This document shows, in pieces, positions 6,727-13,927 of a stretch of 27,405 nt of DNA. Positions within the stretch are counted from its first letter, which is position 1. Every line of letters starts with the position of its first letter. Source of the DNA: Bacillota bacterium (GTDB taxonomy: Bacteria > Bacillota_E > Symbiobacteriia > Symbiobacteriales > Symbiobacteriaceae); NCBI GenBank assembly GCA_003242675.1, contig QGVE01000017.1:1-27405 (forward strand). Reading direction: 5' to 3'. Made by a program: the position numbers and the translations under genes. The notes under the pieces are model-generated. The model worked only from the letters and a program-made list of their open reading frames with translations. It searched no databases and was not told where the DNA came from.

Positions 6727-8016
6727 CTAGTCGCCCTGCATGTCCCTGCGACCGGCAGAGGCCCCCATCACGGAGTCCCACGCGGCGGCGGCGATCCGCT
6801 CAATAGCCCGGTCGGCCGCGTATTCGCCCCCGCCGTAGGTCATCACGACCAGCACGTAGGGCCGCTCGGCCCAGACGATCGCCCCGTCGTGGTCGTAGCC
6901 GGCGTAGGTGCCGAACTTGTGGGTCACCAGCTCAGGACGGGGCGTGCCGGCCTGGATGCGCCCGCGGTAGGTGACCCGGCGGAGCGGCCGGAGGAGCTCC
7001 TCCGCCAGCTCGGGGCGCTCCTGGCTGAGCTCCCACAGGCGCAGCCACCACGCGGACTCGTCCGCGGCCGAAACGGGCGTGGAGCCTTCCTCCGTCCGGG
7101 TGACCGGCCCGCCCATCGCCGTGGTGCAGGCGAGGAGCCCGTCCCAGGTCAGGGTCCGGGCCAGCATCTTGACGGCGACGTTGTTGGACGAGATCAGGGA
7201 GCGGTCGACCAGGTTCCGCACGGTCCACTTACTCCCGAAGGCGGCCTGGGCGAAGGCCCCGGCCCCGACCGGCTCATAGTCCGCCTCCGTGTAGGTGATC
7301 AGCGTGTCCCAGGAAAGCTCCCCGGCGTCGATGGCCTCGAGCACGCAGAGGGCGACCGGGAGCTTGAACGTGGAGGCCGGCAGATACGGGTCCCGCGCCC
7401 GGAACTCGTAGCGGCTCCCGGTGGTGAGGTCCACCGCCACGACGCTGATGCGGCCCGGGTACCCGGCGGCGACCGCGTAGACCGTCTCATGCAGCGCCTG
7501 CCACGGCTCGGGCACGGCCCCCGGCGGATCGGGGAGGATCGGCTCCACCGGCTCCACGTGCATCGGCTGGTAGTCCGCCAGCGGATGCGTCGCACGCGGA
7601 AGCACCGCCCCCGAGGCCCCGGGATCCGAACCCGGCGACGCCGCCCCCTGCGGCCCCTCCGCTCCCGATCCCCCGGTCCCGGATCCCACCGGCTCCGGCC
7701 GCGCTTCCTGCCCGGCGGCGGGCATCCCCGCACCTGACGCCTGCTCCACCGCGGCCCACTCCGACCCCGACACCGGCCCCGCCGCCGCCAGCCCCGCCTC
7801 CGACGCCTGCTCCACCGCGGCCATCCCCATCCCCGACGCCGGCTCCGCCGCGGCCAGCCCGGGCCCTGCCCCCTGCCCGGCCCCGGCCGGCCCTGTCCCC
7901 GGCGAAGACGCGAGAGCGGCCGGCTTCACCGACTGCGCCAGCAGCCAGACACCGCCGACCGCGACGATCAGGCCCACCATGCCCCAGAGAACCCCGGCGA
8001 TCACTGCCCGCTGCAC
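6727..8016 (-). CDS. Membrane-anchored serine beta-lactamase-fold protein (class A-like)
   Basis: From the GTG at 8016 the product is 429 residues: an N-terminal membrane segment (about 5-29), a long Pro/Ala/Gly-rich linker (about 30-170) and a C-terminal class A beta-lactamase domain. The active-site motifs are STFK (S215, K218), SSN (276-278) and KFG (367-369) in place of the usual KTG. I see no clear ExxLN omega-loop motif with the deacylating Glu, so hydrolysis of beta-lactams is uncertain; a D,D-peptidase or other extracellular serine hydrolase is possible. The linker holds near-exact 11-residue repeats. The annotated frame opens 32 codons earlier at 8112, but AGAGGTG sits 8 bases before the GTG and the hydrophobic segment follows it directly. 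Confidence 0.78.
   Translation of the reverse strand: MQRAVIAGVLWGMVGLIVAVGGVWLLAQSVKPAALASSPGTGPAGAGQGAGPGLAAAEPASGMGMAAVEQASEAGLAAAGPVSGSEWAAVEQASGAGMPAAGQEARPEPVGSGTGGSGAEGPQGAASPGSDPGASGAVLPRATHPLADYQPMHVEPVEPILPDPPGAVPEPWQALHETVYAVAAGYPGRISVVAVDLTTGSRYEFRARDPYLPASTFKLPVALCVLEAIDAGELSWDTLITYTEADYEPVGAGAFAQAAFGSKWTVRNLVDRSLISSNNVAVKMLARTLTWDGLLACTTAMGGPVTRTEEGSTPVSAADESAWWLRLWELSQERPELAEELLRPLRRVTYRGRIQAGTPRPELVTHKFGTYAGYDHDGAIVWAERPYVLVVMTYGGGEYAADRAIERIAAAAWDSVMGASAGRRDMQGD
7735..7860. repeat. 33/66-bp in-gene tandem repeat encoding the linker
   Basis: The linker of the beta-lactamase-fold gene is built of 33-bp units, best seen as a 66-bp period: the 21-base block at 7736-7756 recurs identically at 7802-7822. 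The encoded 11-residue units alternate between MAAVEQASEAG-like and LAAAGPVSGSE-like forms. This suggests slippage-prone spacer growth between membrane anchor and enzyme domain. Confidence 0.75.
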
Positions 8017-8116
8017 CCTCTGCCCACCTCTGCCTGCGTTCTCTTTCGTGAGACGCTCCAGGGGCCGCCGGGGATGCGGGTATATACCGAGTATTCTGAT
8101 TACACCGGGCACAAGA

Positions 8117-8143
8117 AGAGGACGGTCGGCGAGACCGTCCTCT
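8117..8143 (-). terminator. Terminator after the ferredoxin gene
   Basis: A perfect 11-bp stem (8117-8127 with 8133-8143), a 5-nt loop and, read on the minus strand, a T-rich tail TCTTGT. It lies 10 bases after the ferredoxin stop. Confidence 0.65.
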
Positions 8144-8153
8144 GCCTTTCACC

Positions 8154-8444
8154 TTACGCGCCGGGCTTCTTCCAGCCGTCGGTGTTCTTCATCTCCTGGC
8201 CCGGATGCATCCGGTTGAACTTGGCCGTCAGGCTCTCGATGTCGTCGACGTGGTCCTCATCGGGGACGATGCACTCAACCGGGCACACGGCCATGCACTG
8301 GGACTCGGTGTAGAAGCCGTAGCACTCGGTGCACTTGTCAGGGTCGATCACGTAAATGGTGTCGCCCGGGCTGATGGCCTCGTTGGGGCACTCCGGTTCA
8401 CAGGCGCCGCACGAAATGCAAGTATCAATAATCTTTACCGCCAC
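8154..8444 (-). CDS. 2[4Fe-4S] ferredoxin
   Basis: The 96-residue product carries two cluster motifs: C9-C12-C15-C19-P and C38-C41-(8 residues)-C50-C54-P. The eight-residue insertion between the second and third cysteines of the second motif, and the acidic C-terminal tail, are typical of the Alvin/YfhL-type ferredoxins. These carry electrons at low potential in the cytoplasm. The likely donor is the neighbouring 2-oxoacid:ferredoxin oxidoreductase, and IspH elsewhere in the window is a plausible acceptor; both are inference. GTG at 8444 follows AAGGAGGAG. It has its own good promoter and a terminator, so it is transcribed separately from the oxidoreductase operon. Confidence 0.92.
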   Translation of the reverse strand: MAVKIIDTCISCGACEPECPNEAISPGDTIYVIDPDKCTECYGFYTESQCMAVCPVECIVPDEDHVDDIESLTAKFNRMHPGQEMKNTDGWKKPGA

Positions 8445-8548
8445 GAGTCTTCTCCTCCTTTGAGGCGCACGCCGACATTCCGTTGGTGTGCAGCCCTAAT
8501 GATAGCGTAGCCCCCGTCACCCCACGCGGGTGGTCAAAACACACTTTA

Positions 8549-8577
8549 AGGATACCGTCCGGGCCCAAGCCCGTCAA
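8549..8577 (-). promoter_or_regulatory. Sigma-A-type promoter of the ferredoxin gene
   Basis: On the minus strand TTGACG (8572-8577, 5 of 6), a 17-bp spacer and TATCCT (8549-8554, 4 of 6). Transcription would start near 8541, giving a leader of about 97 bases. It is among the best promoter matches in the window. Confidence 0.55.
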
Positions 8578-8601
8578 GGGCGCCAGAATCTGTTTTCTGG
8601 T

Positions 8602-8616
8602 TGAGAATGGTTATCA
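8602..8616. promoter_or_regulatory. Fur-box-like palindrome
   Basis: TGAGAATGGTTATCA matches the Bacillus-type 7-1-7 Fur box (TGATAATNATTATCA) at 12 of 14 defined positions and stands out as AT-rich in a GC-rich region. It lies about 25 bp upstream of the ferredoxin -35 box, centred near -68, which is far for simple repression. Confidence 0.45.
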
Positions 8617-8685
8617 ATCAAAGGCGCGAGCGGGGGCCGGGGGCGATCGTCTGGCTCGCCGCGGGGGACGGCTCTGGGCCCTCCG

Positions 8686-9207
8686 TCACGCGATCGCCAT
8701 GCCGGCCTCCAGCGCCCTGGAGTTGAGCTCCTCGGTGCCGCGGGGCACCGTCTCCAGCACCGCCTCCCGCAGCGCCTCGTCGCTCACCAGCCGGCAGAGC
8801 CGGTTGAGCACGCCCAGGGCGACGATGTTGGCCGTGATGGCGCGCCCGGTCACCTCACGGGCGATGCGGGTGATCTCCACCCGGTGCACCTCGCCGTCCA
8901 CGGCCGGAACGGTGCGCACGAACTGCGGGTCGACGATGAAGGTGCCCCCCGGGCGCAGCCGGGAGTGGAACTTGTCGGCCGCCTCCTGGGTCATGGCCAG
9001 GACCACGTCCGCCTGCGTCACCTTCGGGAAATCGATCGGCTCCGTGTCCAGGATCACCTCGGCCCGGCTGGCGCCGCCCCGGGCCTCCGGCCCGTACGAC
9101 TGGGTCTGGGTGACCTCGTAGCCGTCGCGGACGCCGGCCTTGGCGAGGATGATGCCCGCCAGGATCATGCCCTGGCCGCCCGAGCCCGTCAGCATGATCT
9201 GCTTCAT
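8686..9207 (-). CDS. korC: 2-oxoacid:ferredoxin oxidoreductase, gamma subunit
   Basis: The 173-residue protein begins MLTGSGGQGMILAGIILA (5-22), the gamma-domain signature of pyruvate/2-oxoacid ferredoxin oxidoreductases, and continues with QSYGPEARGGASRAEV, also diagnostic. With the alpha, beta and delta subunits it forms the four-subunit enzyme that decarboxylates a 2-oxoacid with CoA and reduces ferredoxin. Its ATG overlaps the beta stop (ATGA), so it is translated by coupling. It is last in the operon. I see no clear terminator before the ferredoxin promoter region. Confidence 0.9.
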   Translation of the reverse strand: MKQIMLTGSGGQGMILAGIILAKAGVRDGYEVTQTQSYGPEARGGASRAEVILDTEPIDFPKVTQADVVLAMTQEAADKFHSRLRPGGTFIVDPQFVRTVPAVDGEVHRVEITRIAREVTGRAITANIVALGVLNRLCRLVSDEALREAVLETVPRGTEELNSRALEAGMAIA

Positions 9208-10034
9208 GCCCGGCCACCCGCCTTCCCGATGATCGCGTCGTACGCCTTGGTGTATTCGATGCGCGGGCGGTTCCACAGCTCGCCCACCACGATCTTCCCT
9301 TCCAGCTCCTCCGGGCTCATCGCCGCGGCCTTGCTCACCGGCACCGACCGCTCCTGCATCAGCTTCATCATGCGGAACGCGTCGCCCTGCTTGTTCTTGC
9401 GGCCGAAGTAGGTGGGGCACTGGACCACGGCCTCGATGAAGGAGAAGCCGTCGTTCTGCAGCCCCTTGGCGATCAGCCGCTCCAGCTGCCGGGCCTGGTA
9501 GGTGGTGGCCCGCGCCACGTAGCTGGCGCCGGCCGCCCGGGCCAGCTCGCACAGGTCAAAGGGGGTGTCGATGTTGCCGTAGGGCGCCGTGGTCGCGTAG
9601 GCGTCGGTGGGCGTCAGCGGCGAGTACTGGCCGCTGGTCATGCCGTAGATCGAGTTGTTGAAGCAGACGCACGTGATCCCGATGTTCCGGCGGGCGGCGT
9701 GGATCAGGTGGTTGCCGCCGATGGCCGCGGCGTCGCCGTCGCCGGTGATCACGATGACGTGCAGGTCGGGCCTCGCCATCTTGATGCCGGTGGCGAAGGC
9801 CAGCGCCCGGCCGTGGGTGGTGTGCAGCGTGTCGAAGTCCAGGTAGCCGGTCGCCCGCGACGAGCAGCCGATGCCGCTCACGATGACCGTCCGGTCCCGG
9901 GGCAGCCCCACGTTGTGGATCGCCCGGATCAGGGCCTGAAGCGCGATGCCGTGCCCGCAGCCCGGGCACCAGATGTGGGGCATCTTGTTCAGGCGCAGGT
10001 ACTGCTTGACGGGAACCTTGCCCGGGATCGCCAC
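9204..10034 (-). CDS. korB: 2-oxoacid:ferredoxin oxidoreductase, beta (TPP-binding) subunit
   Basis: The 276-residue product has the thiamine diphosphate site GDGDAAAIGGNH (98-109) and the cysteines of the catalytic cluster region: C23 and C26 in CPGCGHG, and C57 in GIGCSS. QCPTYFGR in the C-terminal third supplies another conserved Cys. These features match KorB/OorB-type subunits. GTG at 10034 was chosen because AGGAGGTG precedes it by 8 bases, just after the alpha stop at 10036. A longer frame to 10070 would run into the alpha gene. Substrate is most likely 2-oxoglutarate by architecture, though other 2-oxoacids cannot be excluded. Confidence 0.92.
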   Translation of the reverse strand: MAIPGKVPVKQYLRLNKMPHIWCPGCGHGIALQALIRAIHNVGLPRDRTVIVSGIGCSSRATGYLDFDTLHTTHGRALAFATGIKMARPDLHVIVITGDGDAAAIGGNHLIHAARRNIGITCVCFNNSIYGMTSGQYSPLTPTDAYATTAPYGNIDTPFDLCELARAAGASYVARATTYQARQLERLIAKGLQNDGFSFIEAVVQCPTYFGRKNKQGDAFRMMKLMQERSVPVSKAAAMSPEELEGKIVVGELWNRPRIEYTKAYDAIIGKAGGRA

Positions 10035-10035
10035 T

Positions 10036-11187
10036 TCAGTACACCTCCTCGATCGCGGCGAGGATCTCACCCGGGGTGAGGGGCTCGCCGCCCACCTTGT
10101 TGACCGGGACGACGCGCGTGCTCCCGCGGGCGGCGCGCTCCACCTCGCGCGCCATCTGGCCCATGTTGAGCTCGGGCACGACGACGGCCCGCCTCCCGGC
10201 CACGGCGGCGCGCACCCGCTCGTCGTGGAACGGCCAGAGCGTGATCGGCCGGTACAGCCCGACCTTCAGGCCCTTCGCCCGGGCCTCACGCACGGCGCGC
10301 CGGGCGGCCCGGGCCGTGCCGCCGTAAGCGAAGATCACGACCTCCGCGCCGGCGAGCTCCAGCTCCTCGGCCTCGCAGATCTCGTCCAGGTGGTCGGTCA
10401 CCTTCGTGGTCAGCCGGCGGACGGCGGCGTCCACGAGCGGCGGATGGGTCGTGGGGAAGCCGTCCTCGCCGTGGGTCAGGCCGGTCACGTGGAACCGGTA
10501 GCCCATGCCGAAGTCCGGCACCACCGGCACGCCGTCCGGGCCGGGCCGGTACGGCTTGTGCTCCCCCGGGGGAAGCGCCGGCCGGGCGCGGTTCACAATC
10601 ATGAGCTCCGCCGGATCGGGCAGAACCACCGACTCCCGCAGGTGGCCGATGATCTCGTCGGTCAGGAGAATGACCGGCATGCGGAAGCGCTCCGCCAGGT
10701 TGAACGCCCGCACCGCCAGGCGGTAGGCCTCGCCCACGGAGCTCGGACACAGGGCGATGGTCGCATAGTCGCCGTGGGCGCCGTAGCGGGCCTGCATCAC
10801 GTCCCCCTGGGCCGGCGCGGTGGGCACGCCCGTGCTCGGGCCCTGGCGCTGCACGTTCACCACGACGCACGGCACCTCGGCCGCCAGGGCGAACCCCAGG
10901 TTCTCCTGCTTCAGCGAGAAGCCCGGCCCCGAGGTGGCGGTCATCGCCTTGCAGCCCGCCAGCGAAGCGCCCACCACGGCGGCCATGGAGGCGATCTCGT
11001 CCTCCATCTGCACGAAGCGCCCCCCGACGGCGGGCAGCCGCTCGCTGGCCAGCTCGGCGATCTCGGTCGACGGGGTGATCGGGTAGCCGGCGAAGAAGCG
11101 CATGCCCGCGGCCAGCGCGCCCTCCACGATCGCCTCGTTGCCCTGCATCAGGACCTTGCGCCGGGTCGTTGCGGCCGGGCTAGACAT
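10036..11187 (-). CDS. korA: 2-oxoacid:ferredoxin oxidoreductase, alpha subunit
   Basis: The 383-residue product starts with GNEAIVEGALAAGMRFF and GYPITPSTEIAE (34-45), the PYR-domain signature of the alpha subunit, and has a domain II (about 240-370) that ends in EILAAIEEVY. The gamma domain is a separate gene here, so this is the four-subunit form and not the fused KorA. The ATG at 11187 overlaps the end of the delta gene by 8 bases, and GGAGGAGG precedes it inside that gene. It sits second in a delta-alpha-beta-gamma operon. Family knowledge: the enzyme feeds or reverses the TCA cycle by interconverting 2-oxoglutarate and succinyl-CoA. Confidence 0.92.
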   Translation of the reverse strand: MSSPAATTRRKVLMQGNEAIVEGALAAGMRFFAGYPITPSTEIAELASERLPAVGGRFVQMEDEIASMAAVVGASLAGCKAMTATSGPGFSLKQENLGFALAAEVPCVVVNVQRQGPSTGVPTAPAQGDVMQARYGAHGDYATIALCPSSVGEAYRLAVRAFNLAERFRMPVILLTDEIIGHLRESVVLPDPAELMIVNRARPALPPGEHKPYRPGPDGVPVVPDFGMGYRFHVTGLTHGEDGFPTTHPPLVDAAVRRLTTKVTDHLDEICEAEELELAGAEVVIFAYGGTARAARRAVREARAKGLKVGLYRPITLWPFHDERVRAAVAGRRAVVVPELNMGQMAREVERAARGSTRVVPVNKVGGEPLTPGEILAAIEEVY

Positions 11188-11407
11188 GCGCCATCGCCTC
11201 CTCCAGTTCCTCAACCTCGATCGCGAAGTCCGGGCAGTAGATCTCGCAGTTCAGGCAGCCGATGCACAGCTCGGCCGCCCGGACCCGGGCCTTCTGGCGG
11301 TCGTCCAGGGTCAGCACCTTCTTGGGACAGACCTGAACGCAGATCTCGCACCCCTTGCAGTATGCGGTGTTGATTGCGATGGAGAAGCGTTTCGGGTTGG
11401 TTGCCAT
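11180..11407 (-). CDS. korD: 2-oxoacid:ferredoxin oxidoreductase, delta (ferredoxin-like) subunit
   Basis: The 75-residue product binds two [4Fe-4S] clusters through C17-C20-C23-C27-P and C48-C51-C54-C58-P, the regular CxxCxxCxxxCP spacing. This is the delta subunit that takes electrons from the thiamine/cluster site of alpha-beta toward free ferredoxin. ATG at 11407 is preceded by GGAGGAGG with good spacing; the frame stays open to 11557 but without family sequence. It is the first gene of the operon, and the 306-bp gap upstream should contain the promoter. Confidence 0.9.
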   Translation of the reverse strand: MATNPKRFSIAINTAYCKGCEICVQVCPKKVLTLDDRQKARVRAAELCIGCLNCEIYCPDFAIEVEELEEAMAHV

Positions 11408-11713
11408 CGGTCCTCCTCCCATCGACCGTTCTCTTCCCATCGTAATCGATCCAGCTATGCAAGTGGTGCCTATTGACTGGAGTGAGCCAAGCGGTTCAAG
11501 TGGTGGCACTTTTGTCCCAGCACCAGACTGTCCGGCCACGTGCTCTCTTGTGGCCATTCCGCTAATTCATGTCGTTGACTACAATCTGCGTAAGGAAATT
11601 CGCACACTCTGACGCGGCGCAGCCGGACGGAAGGCCCATCCGCCGCTCTGCGCGCCGCCCAGCCAGCGCGGCTGGCTGATGCAAGAACGGAAGCGGGGAG
11701 GTGAATCGCGCCC
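11408..11713. other. Divergent region between korD and tautomerase
   Basis: This 306-bp gap is distinctly richer in A+T than its surroundings and must hold the korDABC promoter and perhaps the tautomerase promoter. On the minus strand TTGAAC (17 bases before TCAATA) near 11474-11502 is the best pair I find, but the -10 is poor. A CACGTG palindrome lies at 11538-11543. I see no gene, riboswitch or terminator here. Confidence 0.3.
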
Positions 11714-11917
11714 GTGCCTTACGTCAACATCAAGATCACGCGCGAGGGCGCCACGCCCGAGCAGAAGAAGCAGCTGATCGCCGGCGTCACCCGCCTGCTC
11801 CAGGAGGTCCTGGGCAAGAACCCGCAGACCACCTTCGTCATCATCGAGGAGGTCGACACCGACAACTGGGGCATCGCAGGCGAGACCGTGACGGAGCGGC
11901 GCAAGAAGGGGCTGTAA
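11714..11917 (+). CDS. 4-oxalocrotonate tautomerase family enzyme
   Basis: The 67-codon product begins Met-Pro-Tyr-Val-Asn. After Met removal, Pro1 is the catalytic base that defines the 4-OT/tautomerase family, and the length is typical. Residues R11, F41 and W52 lie in the expected regions (ITREG, TTFVIIEEV, DNWGIAGE). Such enzymes tautomerise 2-hydroxymuconate or related enols; the true substrate is unknown, and no aromatic-degradation genes are nearby. The GTG start at 11714 follows GGGGAGGTG (11695-11703). The gene stands alone between korD and the membrane-protein cassette and ends in a strong hairpin. Confidence 0.88.
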   Translation: MPYVNIKITREGATPEQKKQLIAGVTRLLQEVLGKNPQTTFVIIEEVDTDNWGIAGETVTERRKKGL

Positions 11918-11924
11918 CGGAAAG

Positions 11925-11955
11925 CGCCCGGTTTCCCTCTCGGGGAAACCGGGCG
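11925..11955. terminator. Hairpin between convergent genes
   Basis: A perfect 13-bp stem (11925-11937 with 11943-11955) and a 5-nt loop. It begins 7 bases after the tautomerase stop. Only a short T-run (CTTTCC) follows on the minus strand, so it may serve the membrane protein gene as well. Confidence 0.65.
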
Positions 11956-11982
11956 TGCCGTCGCCGGGGCCGCAGCCATGCC

Positions 11983-13200
11983 TCAGGCGCTCCGGCTGCC
12001 GGGGCCGCCGCGCGGCCCGTTGGCGGCCCAGATGCCGCCCGCAGCCGCCGGAATCGCCGCCAGAAACGCCACCAGGTAGAGCGGCCAGGAGGTCGCTGGA
12101 ATCGCCTCCGCCAGGAAGCCGTGGGCCGCCAAAGCGGCCACCATGAGCACGGATCCGGTGGCGAAGAGCCGGAAGGCCCACGGGCTGGCGGGCCCGCGCA
12201 CCGCGGCCAGGCCGCCCAGCAGGCCGCTGGACGAGAGCAGCAGGAGCTTCAGGTGCAGGTAGGCGATGACCGGGCTGCGGCTCAGAGCCCAGTCGGACCA
12301 GACTGGCAGAAGCGGCAGGAACTCCAGGACGGCCTTGACGGCCAGGCTGACCCCGGCCAGGTGCCACCACGGGCGGACCGCCTCCGGCAGCCGGAGCCGC
12401 CGCGCCCGCGCCAGGAAGCCGAGCTGCGCCGCGCCGAACAGCGCGCCCGCGGCGATGCTGAGCCAGGCCAGAGGCCCCACCAGCCCGCGCGGGATCAGCA
12501 TCCGCAGGGCCGCGGGGGCCACCAGCAGGAGCGCGGCCGCCGCGAGCCGCTGAGCCGCCTGCTGGTCCTCCGGCCGCCACCCGGCGAGGGCCAGCACCAC
12601 GCCCATCAGCCCGACCTGCACCCAGCCGTCGGCGTAGAGCTCCAGGAACAGGTAGACGCCCGCCTGGTAGAGCAGGGGAAAGGCGGAGTCCAGCACCGCC
12701 TCGGAGACGATCACCAGGGTCGTCCCGGAGAGCGAGAGCACCAGCATGAGCACCGCCGCGCCCATCAGCACCAAAGGCGCGGGCCACTCGCGCACCGGCC
12801 GCCCGCGCACCTCGCGCCAGAAGACCACCGCAAACAGGACCCAGAGCACTTCGTTCAGGGCGGCGAAGGCGATGGACGGCCCGGCGTAGCCCCACCAGGC
12901 GAAGGTGACGAAGGCGCCGCCGACCGCCCAGGGGGCCAGGCGCAGGAGCCAGGCGAGCGGCCGGGAGCCGGCCACGGGCCGGCCGGTGAGCCGGGGCAGA
13001 AGGGAAAGGATCAGCCCCATCAGCCCGAGCCCCGCCCAGCCGAAGTACGCGGTGTGGCTGTGGGCGTGGATCAGGTTCCCCCAGTAGAAGGGGCCGGGCG
13101 TGTACAGCGAGACGAAGGCCGAACGGAGCAGGACGCCCAGGGGGAGAACCACCGCCAGCCACCGGGCGGAAGCGCGGAGCAGAGCTTCGGCTGCGTGCAT
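11983..13200 (-). CDS. Polytopic membrane protein with heme-copper-oxidase-like histidine motifs
   Basis: The 405-residue product is almost entirely hydrophobic, with about 11-12 predicted membrane helices. Three features stand out: a triple-histidine motif HAHSH (H45, H47, H49) entering a helix, ELYADGW at 187-193, and YLHLKLL with H316. The placement recalls the ligand helices of cytochrome oxidase/NO reductase subunit I, and similar HAHSH...GW and YLHL motifs occur in uncharacterised membrane proteins, but this is from memory and the relation is inference. A heme- or metal-binding membrane protein is my best description. ATG at 13200 follows GGGAGGT; the frame is open to 13287. Upstream lie a Crp/Fnr-type palindrome and a four-helix membrane protein on the same strand. 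Confidence 0.65.
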   Translation of the reverse strand: MHAAEALLRASARWLAVVLPLGVLLRSAFVSLYTPGPFYWGNLIHAHSHTAYFGWAGLGLMGLILSLLPRLTGRPVAGSRPLAWLLRLAPWAVGGAFVTFAWWGYAGPSIAFAALNEVLWVLFAVVFWREVRGRPVREWPAPLVLMGAAVLMLVLSLSGTTLVIVSEAVLDSAFPLLYQAGVYLFLELYADGWVQVGLMGVVLALAGWRPEDQQAAQRLAAAALLLVAPAALRMLIPRGLVGPLAWLSIAAGALFGAAQLGFLARARRLRLPEAVRPWWHLAGVSLAVKAVLEFLPLLPVWSDWALSRSPVIAYLHLKLLLLSSSGLLGGLAAVRGPASPWAFRLFATGSVLMVAALAAHGFLAEAIPATSWPLYLVAFLAAIPAAAGGIWAANGPRGGPGSRSA

Positions 13201-13265
13201 GGGCGTGGACCTCCCGTAGAACGTGCGCTTTGCCTCCACCATACCCCACTTCGCCGGATTCGCCC

Positions 13266-13281
13266 CGTGACGCGAGTCACA
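13266..13281. promoter_or_regulatory. Crp/Fnr-family-type palindrome
   Basis: CGTGACGCGAGTCACA has the form TGTGA-N6-TCACG on the minus strand, 9 of 10 matches to the Crp half-site consensus, and a perfect GTGAC-N4-GTCAC core. It lies 66-81 bases upstream of the heme-copper-like gene. The Crp/Fnr family includes oxygen- and NO-responsive regulators. GC-rich background raises the chance of coincidence. Confidence 0.45.
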
Positions 13282-13292
13282 CGACACGACGA

Positions 13293-13316
13293 GGCTCCCA
13301 CCGGGCGGTGGGAGCC
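13293..13316 (-). terminator. Hairpin after the four-helix membrane protein gene
   Basis: A perfect 9-bp stem (13293-13301 with 13308-13316) and a 6-nt loop, 9 bases past the stop at 13325. No pure U-tract follows, so some read-through into the downstream membrane protein gene is possible. Confidence 0.5.
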
Positions 13317-13324
13317 GAGCAGGC

Positions 13325-13750
13325 TCACTTGGCCGACAGCCGGTTGCGCTGGGGCTCGGCGATCAGCCCCCAGGTGCGCAGCGCCTCCACCATGCCGAGA
13401 ATCTGGATCACCGGCAGGACCAGCGCGCTGGCGAAGAAGGCCGTCCGCAGGGCGGAAGGGTCCTTGTAGAACGCTTCGGCCAGGAAATTGAGGCCCAGGT
13501 CGCCCACCAGGGTCAGGCTCGCGGCGCCCAGGTAGGTCAGGAAGAGGAGCGCCGCGCCCAGCCGGCGCATCCCGGAGACCAGAGCCAGCACGGCGGACAT
13601 GGGCACGACCAGGATCAGGAAGGCCAGGGCGACCTCGTAGGCCAGACCGGGCCGGCCGACCAGGCCGACCATGCTCGCCACGTGCACCGCCGCGGCGGCC
13701 CCGTGCAGCACGAGCAGCGGCAGGAGATCCCGCACCGTCTTCCAGCCCAC
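13325..13750 (-). CDS. Four-helix membrane protein, unknown family
   Basis: I do not recognise this 141-residue protein. It has four hydrophobic segments, about residues 8-29, 38-60, 64-85 and 100-123, and short basic ends. Two histidines, H16 and H23, lie one helical face apart in the first segment (LHGAAAAVHVASM). No signal peptide or enzyme motif is seen. GTG at 13750 follows a GAGGCGAGG stretch. A -10-like AGTATACT (13794-13801) is 44 bases upstream without a good -35. It is followed on the same strand, after a 124-bp gap with a hairpin and a Crp/Fnr-like site, by the heme-copper-like gene, which suggests related roles. Confidence 0.6.
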   Translation of the reverse strand: MGWKTVRDLLPLLVLHGAAAAVHVASMVGLVGRPGLAYEVALAFLILVVPMSAVLALVSGMRRLGAALLFLTYLGAASLTLVGDLGLNFLAEAFYKDPSALRTAFFASALVLPVIQILGMVEALRTWGLIAEPQRNRLSAK

Positions 13751-13885
13751 GCATCCTCGCCTCCCCTCGCCGCGCGGCGGTTCTGCTGGCGTCAGTATAC
13801 TCCCCCGGGGCCGCGGCTCCCATCGGTGCGGCCTGCGATTCCACGCCCGCAGCCCTGGGGCTGCGGCCCTAGGCCAAGAACAGTA

Positions 13886-13912
13886 GCGGCCGCCCCGCAG
13901 GGGGGCGACCGC
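13886..13912 (-). terminator. Hairpin after the thioredoxin-like gene
   Basis: An 11-bp stem with one G-T wobble (13886-13896 with 13902-13912) and a 5-nt loop. On the minus strand it is followed by TACTGTTCTT. It lies 16 bases after the stop at 13928. Confidence 0.6.
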
Positions 13913-13927
13913 GATAGGCCGAAAGCA

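Noticed and set aside
8083..8098. GGTATATACC palindrome upstream of the anchored beta-lactamase-fold gene as an operator
   Set aside because: It is short and AT-rich, has no matching -35, and may simply be part of a weak promoter. I have no regulator to assign.
11579..13249. 556-codon minus-strand frame over the membrane protein
   Set aside because: Out-of-frame shadow, rich in Gly/Arg/Pro. The alternative frame gives a clean multi-helix membrane protein with a good start.
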